64,000 bases of DNA from Devosia litorisediminis (GCF_018334155.1 NZ_JAGXTP010000001.1:992001-1056000); one strand, 5' to 3'; positions 46,420 to 57,162 are shown, counted from the stretch's first letter. Notes: generated by a model from the sequence alone, not told the origin. Program-made: numbers and translations.

Positions 46420-47366
46420 TCGAACTCTTCGCCACAATCATGTCGTCAGCCTTCTTTGTCACCGTCATTCGAACGACAACGCCGCTCCTGCTGGCAACAT
46501 TGGGTGGATTGATTGCCGACCTTTCCGGTGCGCTCAACGTGGCGCTGGAAGGCCAGATGTTGGTGGGCTGCCTGACGGCCGTGATCGTATCGGTCTATGC
46601 GCCCTGGTATGTTGCGGTACTGGCCGGGCTTGCGGCGGGTGCAGTGCTGGGCCTGGTGATGGCAATCTTTGCGCTGCGGCTGAAAGCCGACATCATTCTA
46701 GTCGGGTTCGCGATCAACATCATGGCGGCGGGCGGCACCGTCTTTGCCCTAGCCATGGCGACCGGCGGCGACAAGGGTACATCTATCAATCTGGCCTCCA
46801 AGGCCATTCCGCCAGTCGATCTGTCGTTCCTGGGTGTCATCCCCGGTATCGGGCCATTGCTGGTGTCACTATTGTCGGGGCACTCTGTATTGTCGTGGAT
46901 CGCCGCTTTCCTCGTCTTCGCCATCTGGTATTTTCTTTATCGCATGCCGTGGGGGCTGTGGCTGCGCGGGGTGGGGGAATATCCCGCCGCGCCTGAAGCG
47001 GCCGGTATACCGGTCAATGCCGTGCGGGCCTGGAGCTTGGTGGTGTCGGGTGCACTGGCCGGCCTTGGCGGCGCCCAACTGGCCATGTTCAATTATGTCG
47101 GCTTCGCGCGTGACATGACGGCTGGTCGCGGCTTTATCGCCCTGGGTGCCGTGCTGCTGGGCGCTCGACATCCGGTCGGTGCCCTTTTGGCGGCCCTGCT
47201 GTTCGGAGCATTCGAAGGGCTTGCCGTAGTCATGCCTGGCCTGTTCGCCGATGCACCCGCCGAACTGATCCGCATGATCCCCTTCGTCGTGACCATTCTG
47301 GCACTGATGCTGTTCAGCTACCGCGCCCAGCGTGCCCTCAAGCTCAGAGGCGTGAAATCCGCATGA
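46416..47366 (+). CDS. ABC transporter permease, nucleoside type (2)
   Basis: Second inner-membrane permease, 316 aa. It begins IELFATIMSSAFFVTVIRTTTPLLLATLGG, then DLSGALNVALEGQMLVG, which is diagnostic for this permease class. Later come LRGVGEYPAAPEAAGIPVNAVR and FIALGAVLLGARHPVGALLAA. Start 46416 overlaps the previous TGA. With the BMP protein, the double ATPase and permease 1 it forms a full importer, probably for purine nucleosides. Confidence 0.92.
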   Translation: MIELFATIMSSAFFVTVIRTTTPLLLATLGGLIADLSGALNVALEGQMLVGCLTAVIVSVYAPWYVAVLAGLAAGAVLGLVMAIFALRLKADIILVGFAINIMAAGGTVFALAMATGGDKGTSINLASKAIPPVDLSFLGVIPGIGPLLVSLLSGHSVLSWIAAFLVFAIWYFLYRMPWGLWLRGVGEYPAAPEAAGIPVNAVRAWSLVVSGALAGLGGAQLAMFNYVGFARDMTAGRGFIALGAVLLGARHPVGALLAALLFGAFEGLAVVMPGLFADAPAELIRMIPFVVTILALMLFSYRAQRALKLRGVKSA

Positions 47367-47396
47367 ACGCGCAGATCTGCAACAGCAACCAGGCAG

Positions 47397-48776
47397 GTGA
47401 GGCCTATTGCGGTGCCTGAAGAACTGGATCGCAATCGGTGCCGGGGCATTTACGGCACCTTCTTTCATGCGCCCACGGCCGGCGAACTGGCAGTGCTGGA
47501 AAACAGACTGATCCTGGTCGATGAGGCCGGTGTGATCAGCGCTGTCCTTGCCGAGGATGATCCGGCGCAGGCCACGGCGATAGCTGCGCTTGGCGAGGCG
47601 CTTGTGTGGCTGCCCGAAGGGCAGTTTGGCCTGCCGGGCTTTGTCGATCTGCACATCCACGCGCCGCAATATTCCCAGCTTGGGCAGGCGCTGGACGCGC
47701 CGCTGGAAATCTGGCTGCAAAAATACACCTTTCCACTCGAGGCCAGTTACGCGGACCTGGGGTTCGCCCGCCCGCGCTATGAAGCGCTGGTAGCAGACTT
47801 GCTGGCAATCGGGACCACTACGGCGCTGTATTTTGCGACGCAAGACCGCGCCGCAACTGAACTCCTCGCCGAGATCTGCATGGCCAAGGGTCAGCGCGCT
47901 CTGGTGGGCAAGGTCGTGATGGATGATCCGGCCGGATGTCCGGACTATTATCGCGACGAGTCAGCTGAAACCGCCATCGCCGAGACGCGCGCAGTGATCG
48001 AGCATATCCGCACGCATCCCGCAAATGCCGACGGACGTGTCCTGCCGGTCATCACGCCACGTTTTATTCCGTCCTGCACCGATGCAGCCCTGGACGGGCT
48101 GGGAAAACTGGCAGTCGAATGCGGCTGCCATATCCAGTCGCATTGCAGCGAAAGTGACTGGGCTCATGGCCATGTCCTTGAACGCTTCGGCCATACCGAT
48201 GCCGAAGCCCTCGACCGCTTTGGTCTGCTGACGCGCAAGACGGTTCTGGCTCATTCGAATTTTCTAACCGATGCTGACATGGATCGCCTTGCCGCGCGCG
48301 GCACGGCTGTTGCTCATTGTGCGCTGTCCAATGTCTACTTTGCGAACGCTGTATTCCCCTTGCGGCGGGCGCTCGAAAAGCATTTGCATGTTGGTCTGGG
48401 CACCGACATTTCAGGTGGTCCGAGCGCCTCTATGTTCGAGGCCTGTCGCACCACAGTGCAATCCTCGCGCTTGCTCGAAGATGGCGTGGACCCCACGCTA
48501 TCGGCCGCAGAGCGGGGAACGGCGGGGTCGCGGATTGATCTGGTAACCGCCTTTCACCTGGCGACGGCGGGCGGTGGAATTGCGCTGGACCTGCCGATCG
48601 GCATCCTTGCGCCGGGCTATCGTCTCGATCTGATTGCTGTCGACACCATGGCAGAGGAGGGTACTATCCGCCTGTTTGGCGAGACGCACCCTCAGGCCGT
48701 CTTCGAGAAAATTCTCTACTGTGCCAGCCGCGCCAATATTGCCGCTGTCTGGGTCGACGGCCAGCAGGTTTGCTGA
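47397..48776 (+). CDS. guaD: Guanine deaminase
   Basis: Converts guanine to xanthine. The 459-aa zinc amidohydrolase has FVDLHIHAPQYSQLG (the usual guanine deaminase motif), LEIWLQKYTFPLE, IGTTTALYFAT, TPRFIPSCTDA, HCSESDWAHGH and SNVYFANAVFPLRR. GLGTDISGGPS follows, all in GuaD order. Start: GTG at 47397 is used; GTG at 47412, with GGTGAGG nine bases upstream, is equally possible. It closes the plus-strand purine operon. No xanthine dehydrogenase gene is in the window. Confidence 0.93.
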   Translation: MRPIAVPEELDRNRCRGIYGTFFHAPTAGELAVLENRLILVDEAGVISAVLAEDDPAQATAIAALGEALVWLPEGQFGLPGFVDLHIHAPQYSQLGQALDAPLEIWLQKYTFPLEASYADLGFARPRYEALVADLLAIGTTTALYFATQDRAATELLAEICMAKGQRALVGKVVMDDPAGCPDYYRDESAETAIAETRAVIEHIRTHPANADGRVLPVITPRFIPSCTDAALDGLGKLAVECGCHIQSHCSESDWAHGHVLERFGHTDAEALDRFGLLTRKTVLAHSNFLTDADMDRLAARGTAVAHCALSNVYFANAVFPLRRALEKHLHVGLGTDISGGPSASMFEACRTTVQSSRLLEDGVDPTLSAAERGTAGSRIDLVTAFHLATAGGGIALDLPIGILAPGYRLDLIAVDTMAEEGTIRLFGETHPQAVFEKILYCASRANIAAVWVDGQQVC

Positions 48777-48782
48777 CCTGCA

Positions 48783-49469
48783 TCAGTCCGCGGGTATCCA
48801 GCGCTTTGTGTCAACCAGTTGCAGCCGCGGTGAGCGGAGCGGCGCCATGATCCGGTCGCGCCATGCAGCCAACGGCTCCTGCCAGCGCGTGCCTTGCAAC
48901 ATGGCAGCGGTTATGGCCACTGGCGCAAGGTCTGCGCGCTCCAGCAGGGTGAGGACCGCCGCCATTGAGGTGCCCGAGCTGATAACATCGTCCACTACTG
49001 CGATCCGCTGTCCCTCCAGCAAGGGCAGTGAGCGGGGGTCGAGAAAGATGGTCTTTTGCTGTGTCGGGCTGGTGATGGAAGATATGGGCGCCGACAGAGC
49101 GTCCTGATACCAGAACTTGCGCGATGTGCCCAAGGCAACCATGCGCGAATGGCCCAGACGCCGTGCGATATTGTTGGCCAGCGGCAGGCCCAGCGTTGGC
49201 ACGCCGACAACAACATCGACTCCGATCCGCGTGAGCATGTCCGCCATGGCCTGCGACAGCGCGTCCTCGACTGCAAAGCTGGCCTGATTGACGATCAGCG
49301 AGGCAACTGCAGAACTTCCATCGCCGGGCAATATGCGGATGGGCAGCAGGATTTCCCGACCATCGGGCAGGGCGGCCGGAACGCCATCCACCCAGCCATC
49401 CGTGACTCCCCCAACATGTGTCCCTGGCGCATCAATTGTTTGCCAGAACTGATGGGGCGCGAGCGACAT
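48783..49469 (-). CDS. Phosphoribosyltransferase family protein
   Basis: A 228-aa protein with the type I PRPP-binding motif in IAVVDDVISSGTSMAA (residues about 160-175) and VVVGVPTLGLPLANNIARRLG before it, as in adenine and related phosphoribosyltransferases. It probably joins a freed purine base to PRPP for salvage. ATG at 49469 is used, with AAGGAAA upstream. The N-terminal 60 residues (HQFWQTIDAPGTHVGGVTDG) are unusual for the family. It faces guaD convergently (six bases apart). Confidence 0.85.
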   Translation of the reverse strand: MSLAPHQFWQTIDAPGTHVGGVTDGWVDGVPAALPDGREILLPIRILPGDGSSAVASLIVNQASFAVEDALSQAMADMLTRIGVDVVVGVPTLGLPLANNIARRLGHSRMVALGTSRKFWYQDALSAPISSITSPTQQKTIFLDPRSLPLLEGQRIAVVDDVISSGTSMAAVLTLLERADLAPVAITAAMLQGTRWQEPLAAWRDRIMAPLRSPRLQLVDTKRWIPAD

Positions 49470-49543
49470 GAGAGGTTTCCTTGCTGGGGCGCGGCAAATG
49501 TTGGATGCTGCAGCAACGTTGATTTTCAAGAGCTTAGCAATCC

Positions 49544-50710
49544 ATGCCCCACAAGGACAGTGATCCATTCGAACTCGATGCGATGATCGCGTTACGTCAT
49601 GATCTGCACGCCCATCCCGAGCTTGGGTTCGAGGAAGTCCGGACCAGTGATATCGTCGCGCGCCTGTTGGCTGACGCGGGGATTGCGGTGGACCGGGGGC
49701 TGGGCAAGACCGGCATTGTCGGCACGATCAGCGTCGGCCATGGTGGCCGCGCCATCGCGTTGCGCGCCGATATGGATGCCCTGGCCATGCCCGAATTGGG
49801 CGAGCCCAAGTACAAATCCACCGTGGCCAACACCATGCATGCCTGTGGCCATGACGGGCACACTGTGATGCTGCTTGCCGCCGCCCGTCATCTGGCGCGA
49901 ACCAGACAGTTTTCGGGAACAGTGCACTTCATTTTCCAGCCTGCCGAAGAGGGTCGGGGAGGGGCCCGGGCAATGCTGGCTGATGGTTTCCTTGATCGTT
50001 TCCCGATTGATGCCGTCTATGGCCTGCATAATATGCCCGGACTGGCAACCGACGAGATGGCGGTGGTCGCGGGACCTCAACTGGCGTCCTCCGACAGCTG
50101 GGAGGTAGCGTTCCACGGGATTGGAACCCATGGCGCCAAACCCCATCTCGGTCGTGATGGCATGACGGCTGCGGCCCACTTCCTGACAGCGCTGCATACC
50201 ATCGTGGCCCGCCGCGTCGACCCGCTGCAACCTGCCGTGGTCAGCGCCTGTGCCATCAGCGGCGGAGATTTCCGGGCGCTCAATGTCATTCCCGATGACG
50301 TGCGTATCGGGGGGACGGCCCGTGCCTATTCTGCCGAGGTCCGTGAGCAACTTGAGCTTGAGATCGGCCAATTGGCCGCGGGCATTGCTACCAGTTTCGG
50401 CATCACGGCGAGTTACAGTTTCAAGCGCCGAATAGCGCCTGTCATCAACGACCTCAAAGCGACCGAGACGGCCCTGGCAGCGGCCCGACAGGTGACCGGC
50501 AAGCCGGTGGTTACCGATTTTCCGCCCTCCACGGCAGGCGACGATTTTGCCGAGTTCGGCAATCTGGTGCCCGGTTGCTATGTCTGGCTTGGCAACGGGC
50601 CGGCAGTTGATGGCGCGCTGCACCACAATTCTCGCTATGATTTCAACGATGCGGCTATCCTGACCGGGGCCCGTTACTGGACTGCGCTGGTCGAAGCCGA
50701 ATTGCGCTAG
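49544..50710 (+). CDS. M20 family amidohydrolase (hippurate hydrolase type)
   Basis: A 388-aa zinc/manganese amidase or deacylase. Motifs: LRHDLHAHPELGFEE, LRADMDALAMPE, MHACGHDGHTVML, FQPAEEGRGGARAML, and HGAKPHLGRD in the dimerisation domain. AGDDFAEFGNLVPGCY and HHNSRYDFND close the metal site. This subtype cleaves N-acyl amino acids, indole-acetyl amides and carbamoyl amides. It is divergent from the phosphoribosyltransferase (74 bp apart). Its stop overlaps that of the nucleoside hydrolase on the other strand. Confidence 0.9.
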   Translation: MPHKDSDPFELDAMIALRHDLHAHPELGFEEVRTSDIVARLLADAGIAVDRGLGKTGIVGTISVGHGGRAIALRADMDALAMPELGEPKYKSTVANTMHACGHDGHTVMLLAAARHLARTRQFSGTVHFIFQPAEEGRGGARAMLADGFLDRFPIDAVYGLHNMPGLATDEMAVVAGPQLASSDSWEVAFHGIGTHGAKPHLGRDGMTAAAHFLTALHTIVARRVDPLQPAVVSACAISGGDFRALNVIPDDVRIGGTARAYSAEVREQLELEIGQLAAGIATSFGITASYSFKRRIAPVINDLKATETALAAARQVTGKPVVTDFPPSTAGDDFAEFGNLVPGCYVWLGNGPAVDGALHHNSRYDFNDAAILTGARYWTALVEAELR

Positions 50711-51597
50711 TCGAAGGCGCTTGCGAGTAGGGCCAGGGCGCCCTCGACATCCACCCGCATGGCGACATTGACGGGCGAGCCCGTCTCGCTCAGGCGCAGT
50801 CTGCCAGCATCGGCATCAAGGGCCAGATCAACGCCCAGACAGAACCGTTCGACCTCGAACAGTCCCGGTGCCACTGCCAGCAGCATCACGCAGGGATCAT
50901 GCAGCGGTCGGCTTTGTCTGTCGTCCTGCAGGTAGGCCGTGATGAGATTGGCCGCAATATCGCCGGCCGGGGTCTGGCGCAGCGCTTTGACATAGGGGCG
51001 GTCGGCCCGAACACGCCGTGTCACATCAAGTGGCACGATGGTTGTCTTGATGCCCGAGCGCAATACGGTCGAAACGGCTTCGGGGTCGAAGGCAAAGTTG
51101 AATTCCGCCATAGGACCTGCATTGCCAGGTTCATGGATCGTGCCACCCATGACGATGAGATGGCCAATGCGTTCGGCGGCTGCAGGATGATGTGTGACCA
51201 ACTGCGCCATATTGGTCAGCGGGCCGAGCGCCAGAATGTCGATCGACCCGGACGGCGCGTCCGTCAGCGTCCTGGCAAGCCAGTCCACTGCGCCGCTTTG
51301 TGGGCTCATCAGGGCTTCGGGCAGCGTGACGCCGCGTAGTCCATCATCGCCGTGAATGACACTGGCATCGATATTGTCACGCAGCATGGCAGTGGCCGCA
51401 CCCGAGATGACCGGGATGTCGCTACGCCCCATTGCCGTCAGCAGCGCGCCGGCATTGGCCGTTGTCCGTTCCAGACCGATGTTGCCGGCAAGGGTGGTGA
51501 CCCCGATGACGTCGAACAGACCGCTGGCCAGTGCAAACAGGATCGCCACGGCATCGTCCAGGCCTGGATCGGTATCGATGATGACGCGTCTAGTCAT
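50707..51597 (-). CDS. Nucleoside hydrolase (IUNH family), copy 2
   Basis: A 296-aa ribonucleoside hydrolase. The loop is the classic [11 protein letters not shown], followed by [34 protein letters not shown] and [24 protein letters not shown] contains the catalytic-site histidine region near residue 235. It is the last gene of the module 2 operon; its ATG lies inside the end of the adenine deaminase gene. Expected role: remove ribose from inosine, guanosine or pyrimidine nucleosides. Confidence 0.93.
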   Translation of the reverse strand: MTRRVIIDTDPGLDDAVAILFALASGLFDVIGVTTLAGNIGLERTTANAGALLTAMGRSDIPVISGAATAMLRDNIDASVIHGDDGLRGVTLPEALMSPQSGAVDWLARTLTDAPSGSIDILALGPLTNMAQLVTHHPAAAERIGHLIVMGGTIHEPGNAGPMAEFNFAFDPEAVSTVLRSGIKTTIVPLDVTRRVRADRPYVKALRQTPAGDIAANLITAYLQDDRQSRPLHDPCVMLLAVAPGLFEVERFCLGVDLALDADAGRLRLSETGSPVNVAMRVDVEGALALLASAFD

Positions 51598-53389
51598 AGA
51601 GGGGAGCAATCACCATTTCAGGCACCTTGACCAAACCCTTGTCGGTGATGCGGATTTCGGGGATGACCGACAGGGGGATCAGGTTGAACCCCATATAGGG
51701 AATAGTGCATCCCACCGCTGACCAAGCTGTCTTAAGCGCCTGATTTTCGGCAGCAACTTCGTGCACCCGCTTGTCCGAAAGCAGACCGGCAACCGGCAGG
51801 CCGACAAAGGCAATGACCTTGCCCTGCTGCACGACCACGATGCCGCCCTTGGCGGCCTCAATGGTATCAAGCGCGAGGGCCATGTCGGCCTCATTGCTGC
51901 CCGCAACAATAATGTTGTGGCTGTCGTGACCGACGCTGGAGCCGACGGCGCCATCCTTGATCCCGAAGTCGTGCAGCAGACCATGGGCCATGCCACCATC
52001 GGACTTGCCATGGCGCTCGATGACAGTGACAAAACTCAGGTTGTCGCGCTCGAGAATTGAGGCCCAGTCATTGGCCGGGGCGATGGCCACCTTGCGGTGC
52101 GGCAACACGATACCGGGCATTTCGATACCAATGGCATTGGCCACGACCGGGCCGCTTGGCAGGTCGGGTACCAGCTTGCGTGTCTTGGGCAGATGCACGG
52201 TGTTGTAGGCAGTCTCTGGATAGCGATAACGCTGGTTCAATGTCTCTTCGAGCACCGGTGCAACCTTGCGGTCATCGACCATCAGTTCGCCGCCATACCA
52301 GGTGCTGACCGGTTTCATCTCGTCATCGAGCAAGACCAGATCGGCGCGGCGACCACCACCAAGCCCGCCAATTTCATCGCCAAGCCCAAACCGCGTCGCA
52401 CCATGCAGGGAGCCCATGGCCCAGGCCTGTTCCGGTTTCATGCCGCAGCGAATGGCTTCGCGCACCACCCAGTCCAGCCCGAAATTCAGCAGATCATCGG
52501 CATCGCGATCATCGGTGCAGAGGCAAAACCGCTTGTGACTGGCGCCCAGTTCGGTAATCGGCTTGATGGCCTCCACGATCGAATTCCACGGCGTCGCCGG
52601 GTTGCCACCGCGCAGGAAGACCCAGATCCCGGCGTCGATCAGGTCGTCAGCGATGGCTCGGTCAATCGCCTCATGCGTGTCGGTGACACCAGCAGCAGCA
52701 TAGGCCGGCACCAGTTCGCGACCATAGATGTGTCCCGAAACGGGCCGATTGCGCTTGAGGGCTTCCGCGATGATGGCATGGCTGCGCGGATCGCCCATGG
52801 TCACGGGCACAAAATCCATCTTTTCGCCCAGAGCAAGCGCTTCGGGCCATTTGTCGAACAGGGCGCCAATCTTGGCAGGCGTCAGATCACCGCCGGCGGT
52901 TTCCAGCTCCGGCGAGGTTGCCGGTACAGTCGATGGCACCGTCAAGAAGATCGACAATGGCGCCATGCGGGCGTCCTCGAGCATGGCCTCGACGCCGGCG
53001 ACGTCCATCACATTGCCGATTTCATGACTGTCACAGAAAATCGTCGTCGTGCCGTTGAGCAGGGCCGCTTCCGCATAGGCGCAGGCCGTTACCATCGAAC
53101 TCTCGACGTGAATGTGTGGATCGACCAGGCCCGGCGCGATAGTGCCGCCCTTGGCGTCATAAACACGCTTGGGGGCAGGGCCGCTTTTGTGAGCGCCTGC
53201 TGGCATCACCGCTGCGATGCGGCCATTGGCCACCCAGATTTCCCGCTCAGGCGCGATTCGCTCCGAATAGGTCGAAAGCGTTCTTGCGCCCGTGATCACG
53301 AGATCAGCCGGTGCGCGCCCACTGGCAACGGCGGCCAGGTGGATCGTGCTCTCATGCAAGGGGGCAACAGAGAAACGGGTGATGGTCAT
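51590..53389 (-). CDS. ade: Adenine deaminase (Ade2)
   Basis: Converts adenine to hypoxanthine. The 599-aa protein has the binuclear metal motif [22 protein letters not shown] and [12 protein letters not shown]. The C-terminal adenine deaminase domain carries [19 protein letters not shown]. In the middle it reads TDTHEAI where most adenine deaminases have SDHE. Otherwise length and order are normal. The ATG overlaps the M20 dipeptidase stop. It is a distant paralogue of Ade1 at 35707-37575. Confidence 0.93.
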   Translation of the reverse strand: MTITRFSVAPLHESTIHLAAVASGRAPADLVITGARTLSTYSERIAPEREIWVANGRIAAVMPAGAHKSGPAPKRVYDAKGGTIAPGLVDPHIHVESSMVTACAYAEAALLNGTTTIFCDSHEIGNVMDVAGVEAMLEDARMAPLSIFLTVPSTVPATSPELETAGGDLTPAKIGALFDKWPEALALGEKMDFVPVTMGDPRSHAIIAEALKRNRPVSGHIYGRELVPAYAAAGVTDTHEAIDRAIADDLIDAGIWVFLRGGNPATPWNSIVEAIKPITELGASHKRFCLCTDDRDADDLLNFGLDWVVREAIRCGMKPEQAWAMGSLHGATRFGLGDEIGGLGGGRRADLVLLDDEMKPVSTWYGGELMVDDRKVAPVLEETLNQRYRYPETAYNTVHLPKTRKLVPDLPSGPVVANAIGIEMPGIVLPHRKVAIAPANDWASILERDNLSFVTVIERHGKSDGGMAHGLLHDFGIKDGAVGSSVGHDSHNIIVAGSNEADMALALDTIEAAKGGIVVVQQGKVIAFVGLPVAGLLSDKRVHEVAAENQALKTAWSAVGCTIPYMGFNLIPLSVIPEIRITDKGLVKVPEMVIAPLYD

Positions 53390-54777
53390 GCTGGCGTCTC
53401 CGAGAAAGCCGACAGGATCCGGACCCAGGACCGGATGCCCTTGTGAAAGCTCGACAGGTCGTATTTTTCATTGGGGCTGTGGATGCGGTTGTCGAACCGT
53501 GCAAAGCCGACCAGCAGCGAATCCATGCCCAATCGCCGCTTGAACTCGCCCAGAATGGGGATTGATCCGCCGGTTCCGGCCAGTGCGGCTTCCCGCTCCC
53601 ATTCGATCGAGAGCGCGTCCCTGGCCTTGTTCAGCAGCGCGCCATCAAGCGGCATGGCCTGGGCTGCGGCCGCGGCATAGGCCTTGAAGGTCACGCTGCA
53701 ATCTGGCGGCAACAGGCTTTCAACAAAGGCGCGGAACAGGCCGCGGATGCGGTCGGGGTCCTGACCGTCAACCAGCCGAAAGCTCAGCTTCGCGCTCGCC
53801 CGGGCGGGGATCACCGTCTTGAACCCGTCGCCGGTATAGCCGCTCCAGACCCCATTGATCTCGCAGGTCGGTCGCGCCCACACCTGCTCCAACACGGATC
53901 GGCCCGCCTCACCGGCAGGTGTGGTCAGGCCGACATCGGCAAGAAATTTCTCGGCGTCGAAGGGCAGCGAGGCCCATTGCTCGCGCATCACCTCCGGCAA
54001 TTCGGTGACGTCGTCATAAAAACCGGGAATACCAACGCTGCCATCATCGAGACGCAGCTTGCCGATGATTGTGCCCATCACCTGTGCCGCATTGCGCGCG
54101 GCACTGCCGAACATGCCAGAGTGTAAATCGCGATCGCCGCAGACGATCTCGAACTCCTCACTGACAAAGCCGCGCCACATGGTGGTGATGGCGGGGGTAT
54201 CGTGGTCCCACATATCGGTGTCGCACACCAACATGATGTCGGCCCGCAATTCGTCGCCATACGCATCAAGGAAGGGCGCAAGGCTTGGACTGCCGGCTTC
54301 CTCCTCGCCCTCGAACAGCATCGATATCCGGATCGGCAAACTGCCGGTTACGTTTTTCCAAGCGCGACAGGCTTCGATGAAGGTCAGTAACTGGCCTTTG
54401 TCGTCCGAGGCGCCGCGACCCAGAATGTGGGTTTCCCCATCCGGCTGAGGCACCAGCTTGGGTTCGAAGGGCGGGTTGGTCCACAACTCGAGCGGGTCGA
54501 CCGGCTGCACATCGTAGTGCCCATAAAACAGCACATGGGGCCCAGGTATGCCGGGGCCATGACCCACCACCATGGGGTGCCCCGTCGTATCGCGCACCGA
54601 GGCATCCATGCCCAGCGCGCTCAATTCGGCGGCCAACCAGTCGGCAGCGCGCCGGCAGTCGGGTGCAAAGGCCGCTTCGGTTGAAATCGAGGGGATGGCA
54701 ATCAGCTCAAACAAGCGATCCAGACTGGCGTCCAGACTCGCATCGACATGGCTCAGAATGGCGTCCAGCTGGCTCAC
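53386..54777 (-). CDS. M20 family dipeptidase-like metallopeptidase
   Basis: A 463-aa member of the CNDP/dipeptidase branch of M20, larger than the hippurate hydrolase type nearby. Motifs: [48 protein letters not shown] and [21 protein letters not shown] and [12 protein letters not shown] follow at the C-terminus. It overlaps both neighbours by four bases inside an operon of purine genes, so it may act on a peptide- or amide-linked purine compound rather than on general dipeptides. The substrate is unproven. Confidence 0.9.
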   Translation of the reverse strand: MSQLDAILSHVDASLDASLDRLFELIAIPSISTEAAFAPDCRRAADWLAAELSALGMDASVRDTTGHPMVVGHGPGIPGPHVLFYGHYDVQPVDPLELWTNPPFEPKLVPQPDGETHILGRGASDDKGQLLTFIEACRAWKNVTGSLPIRISMLFEGEEEAGSPSLAPFLDAYGDELRADIMLVCDTDMWDHDTPAITTMWRGFVSEEFEIVCGDRDLHSGMFGSAARNAAQVMGTIIGKLRLDDGSVGIPGFYDDVTELPEVMREQWASLPFDAEKFLADVGLTTPAGEAGRSVLEQVWARPTCEINGVWSGYTGDGFKTVIPARASAKLSFRLVDGQDPDRIRGLFRAFVESLLPPDCSVTFKAYAAAAAQAMPLDGALLNKARDALSIEWEREAALAGTGGSIPILGEFKRRLGMDSLLVGFARFDNRIHSPNEKYDLSSFHKGIRSWVRILSAFSETPA

Positions 54778-56099
54778 ATCGGTTCTCCATCTATGCGCGT
54801 CATTTCGGCCTTGAAGGCTTGGGCAATCTGCATGGCATCACGCAGGATCTTCTTGGGCTCGAGCGTTTGCACGGCGCCGTCACGCTTGAGCCAGCGACCT
54901 GCGACCATCACGTCGCGGACATCGCTGGGGCCGGCGGCAAATACCAGCACGGCGTATGGATCGTAGATGGGCTGCAGGCGGGGGGAAGCCAGACTGATGC
55001 GGATCAGATCTGCCTGTTTGCCTGGCTCAACAGAGCCGGTCTGCCGATCCAGACCCAGCACGCGCGCTCCCTCAATTGTCGCCATGCGAATGACATCGCC
55101 GGCGGGAAGCGGTTTGCGCGAGCCGGCCAGCAGTTTGGCGAACATGGAAACCGGCGCGAACTGGGCAAACAGGTCCAGCGTATTGCCGCTCATCGGCCCA
55201 TCGGTGCCAATGCCAACCGGTATGCCGGCCCGGCGCATGGCTTCTACCGGGGCGATACCACGGCCCGCCTTGCCATTGGACCGTGGGTTGGTGGCTGCGC
55301 CGACCCCGGCCTGCACCATCATCGCGATGTCTTCATCGCTCAGATGCAGGCAGTGGGCGGCAATCAGACCCTGCTTGAGCAGTCCGGCCTGATGCACCAC
55401 CGCGACGGAGGAGCAGCCGTGCTTTTCCCGCGCCCAGTCCACTTCAAGCTGGCTTTCGGCCAGATGGATCTGCACTGGCACCGTGGAATGCTCAGCGGAC
55501 CATTGCGCGATGCGGGACATTGCGTCCAGGCCGGTGGAATAGGGAGCGTGAGGCGCGATCGACGCGCTCACCAGCGGATGGTCGGCGAAGGTCTCGGCCA
55601 GTTCCTCGGTCAGCGCAAAGCCGCGGTCAAAGTCCTTGTGATCGGGCGCGTCAAAATCGGCGAGCGTTTGACCAACAATGGCGCGCAAACCCGATTGCGC
55701 GACGATGTGCCCCACTTCGGTTTCGAAATAATACATGTCAGCGACGCTGGTCACGCCGGCCTCGATCATCTCCAGAGCAGACAGCGCCGAGCCCACCCGA
55801 ACCATTTCCGCGGTAACGAACTTGCGCTCCAGCGGCAGGATATAGCGATAGAGCCGGTCATCGACATCTTCGGCCAGACCGCGGAATACCGACATGCCCA
55901 TGTGGCAGTGGGTATTGACCATGCCGGGCATGACAATGTCTCCGCCACAATCGACGAGTTCTGCGCCTGCGATTTGGGGTGCCGCGCCGGAGCCGAGGGC
56001 CTTGATCATGTCGCCCTCAACATGCACCCAGCCATTGGCATGCTCGACCATGGCCGGGTCCATGGTCAGCACCCATGCATTGGTGAACAGCGTGCTCAT
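54774..56099 (-). CDS. Amidohydrolase, MTA/SAH deaminase or chlorohydrolase type
   Basis: A 441-aa metal-dependent deaminase: GMVNTHCHMGMSVFRGLAED, MIEAGVTSVADMYYF, IHLAESQLEVD, AAHCLHLSDEDI and IGTDGPMSGNTLDLF. This is very close in layout to MtaD and related deaminases, and the HLAES motif is nearer to them than the module 1 enzyme is. ATG at 56099 overlaps the end of the ATPase gene upstream. Likely substrate: an adenine-containing nucleoside or thio-nucleoside, by family and context only. Confidence 0.88.
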   Translation of the reverse strand: MSTLFTNAWVLTMDPAMVEHANGWVHVEGDMIKALGSGAAPQIAGAELVDCGGDIVMPGMVNTHCHMGMSVFRGLAEDVDDRLYRYILPLERKFVTAEMVRVGSALSALEMIEAGVTSVADMYYFETEVGHIVAQSGLRAIVGQTLADFDAPDHKDFDRGFALTEELAETFADHPLVSASIAPHAPYSTGLDAMSRIAQWSAEHSTVPVQIHLAESQLEVDWAREKHGCSSVAVVHQAGLLKQGLIAAHCLHLSDEDIAMMVQAGVGAATNPRSNGKAGRGIAPVEAMRRAGIPVGIGTDGPMSGNTLDLFAQFAPVSMFAKLLAGSRKPLPAGDVIRMATIEGARVLGLDRQTGSVEPGKQADLIRISLASPRLQPIYDPYAVLVFAAGPSDVRDVMVAGRWLKRDGAVQTLEPKKILRDAMQIAQAFKAEMTRIDGEPM

Positions 56100-57157
56100 T
56101 CCGGCGCGAGAATGGTGCATTGCTCGGGTACTGGCACCAGCTTTGCCGCGGCGCCCGGTTCCAGCGGCCGGGTGAGTGGTCCATTGGCAAGCAGCGCGCC
56201 TGCCGGCGTGTCACACTGGTATTGATAGGCTCGACCCAGATAGGTGCGCAGCCCCAGTGTCGTGGGAATACCTGCTATGGCCGGGTCATCTGACACCAGC
56301 AGCCCATCGGCACGGCAGGCCAGAACGAAGCTGTCAGGAATCACACCGAACTGCTCAGGCGACAGCGAGAGCGCCACGCCGCCGTCCGTTTCAGCGGTGA
56401 TCTTGGCCCCGTCGCGCGACAGCACGCGCATGGGGATGAGGTTTTCGAAGCCCACAAAACGGGCGACGAAGGCATTGGCTGGTTTCTGGTAGAGCTGCTC
56501 AGGCGTATCGAGCTGCATAATCCGGCCCTGATGCATGATGGCCACGCGATCGGAAATCGAGAATGCCTCCTCCTGATCATGCGTGACATAGACCGAGGTG
56601 GTGCCATTGGCGCGCTGTAGCTTGCGGATTTCCACCCGCATATCAACGCGCAATTTGGCATCGAGATTGGACAGGGGCTCATCAAACATCAGCAGGGGCG
56701 GCTCGATGACGAGAGCGCGCGCCAGGGCAACCCGCTGCTTTTGACCGCCCGAAAGCGCTCCGGGCAGCCGCGCGGCCAGATGATCCAATCCGACCCGATC
56801 CAGCATGGCGTCGACACGCCGGGTCCTTTCTGTCCCCGAGATGCCGCGCTGTTTCAGGCCGAACCCGACATTGTCAGCAACCGACAGATGCGGGAACAGC
56901 GCATAGTTCTGGAACACCAGGCCAATATCGCGCTGATGCGAGGGCAGCCGGGTCAGATCCCGGCCACCCAGCGTGATGTTGCCCGATGTGGGCTGCAAGA
57001 AGCCGGCGATGAGCCGTAGCGTGGTGGTCTTGCCGCAGCCGCTGGCGCCGAGCAGTGACACCAGTTCGCCTTCCGCAACGTCGAGCGACAGGTTCTCCAG
57101 CACCTGGGTGGTGCCGTAGTGAGCGGAGATGGACTGCAGTGAGAGTGCCTGGGTCAT
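56096..57157 (-). CDS. ABC transporter ATP-binding protein, PotA type
   Basis: ATPase of 353 aa for a polyamine-type importer. Walker A GASGCGKTT, Q-loop FQNYALFPHLSV, signature LSGGQKQRVALARA, Walker B LLMFDEPLSNLD, switch VTHDQEEAF. The C-terminal 110 residues form the TOBE regulatory domain (GFENLIPMRVL). It follows the second permease by five bases. The imported solute in this cluster is more likely purine-related than a polyamine, but that is inference. Confidence 0.92.
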   Translation of the reverse strand: MTQALSLQSISAHYGTTQVLENLSLDVAEGELVSLLGASGCGKTTTLRLIAGFLQPTSGNITLGGRDLTRLPSHQRDIGLVFQNYALFPHLSVADNVGFGLKQRGISGTERTRRVDAMLDRVGLDHLAARLPGALSGGQKQRVALARALVIEPPLLMFDEPLSNLDAKLRVDMRVEIRKLQRANGTTSVYVTHDQEEAFSISDRVAIMHQGRIMQLDTPEQLYQKPANAFVARFVGFENLIPMRVLSRDGAKITAETDGGVALSLSPEQFGVIPDSFVLACRADGLLVSDDPAIAGIPTTLGLRTYLGRAYQYQCDTPAGALLANGPLTRPLEPGAAAKLVPVPEQCTILAPE

Positions 57158-57162
57158 GAATT

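Noticed and set aside
52097..56225. Long plus-strand frames (449 and 520 codons) opposite ade2, M20 and the amidohydrolase
   Set aside because: They lie opposite genes with complete catalytic motifs, are rich in His/Gly/Arg and show no recognisable domains.
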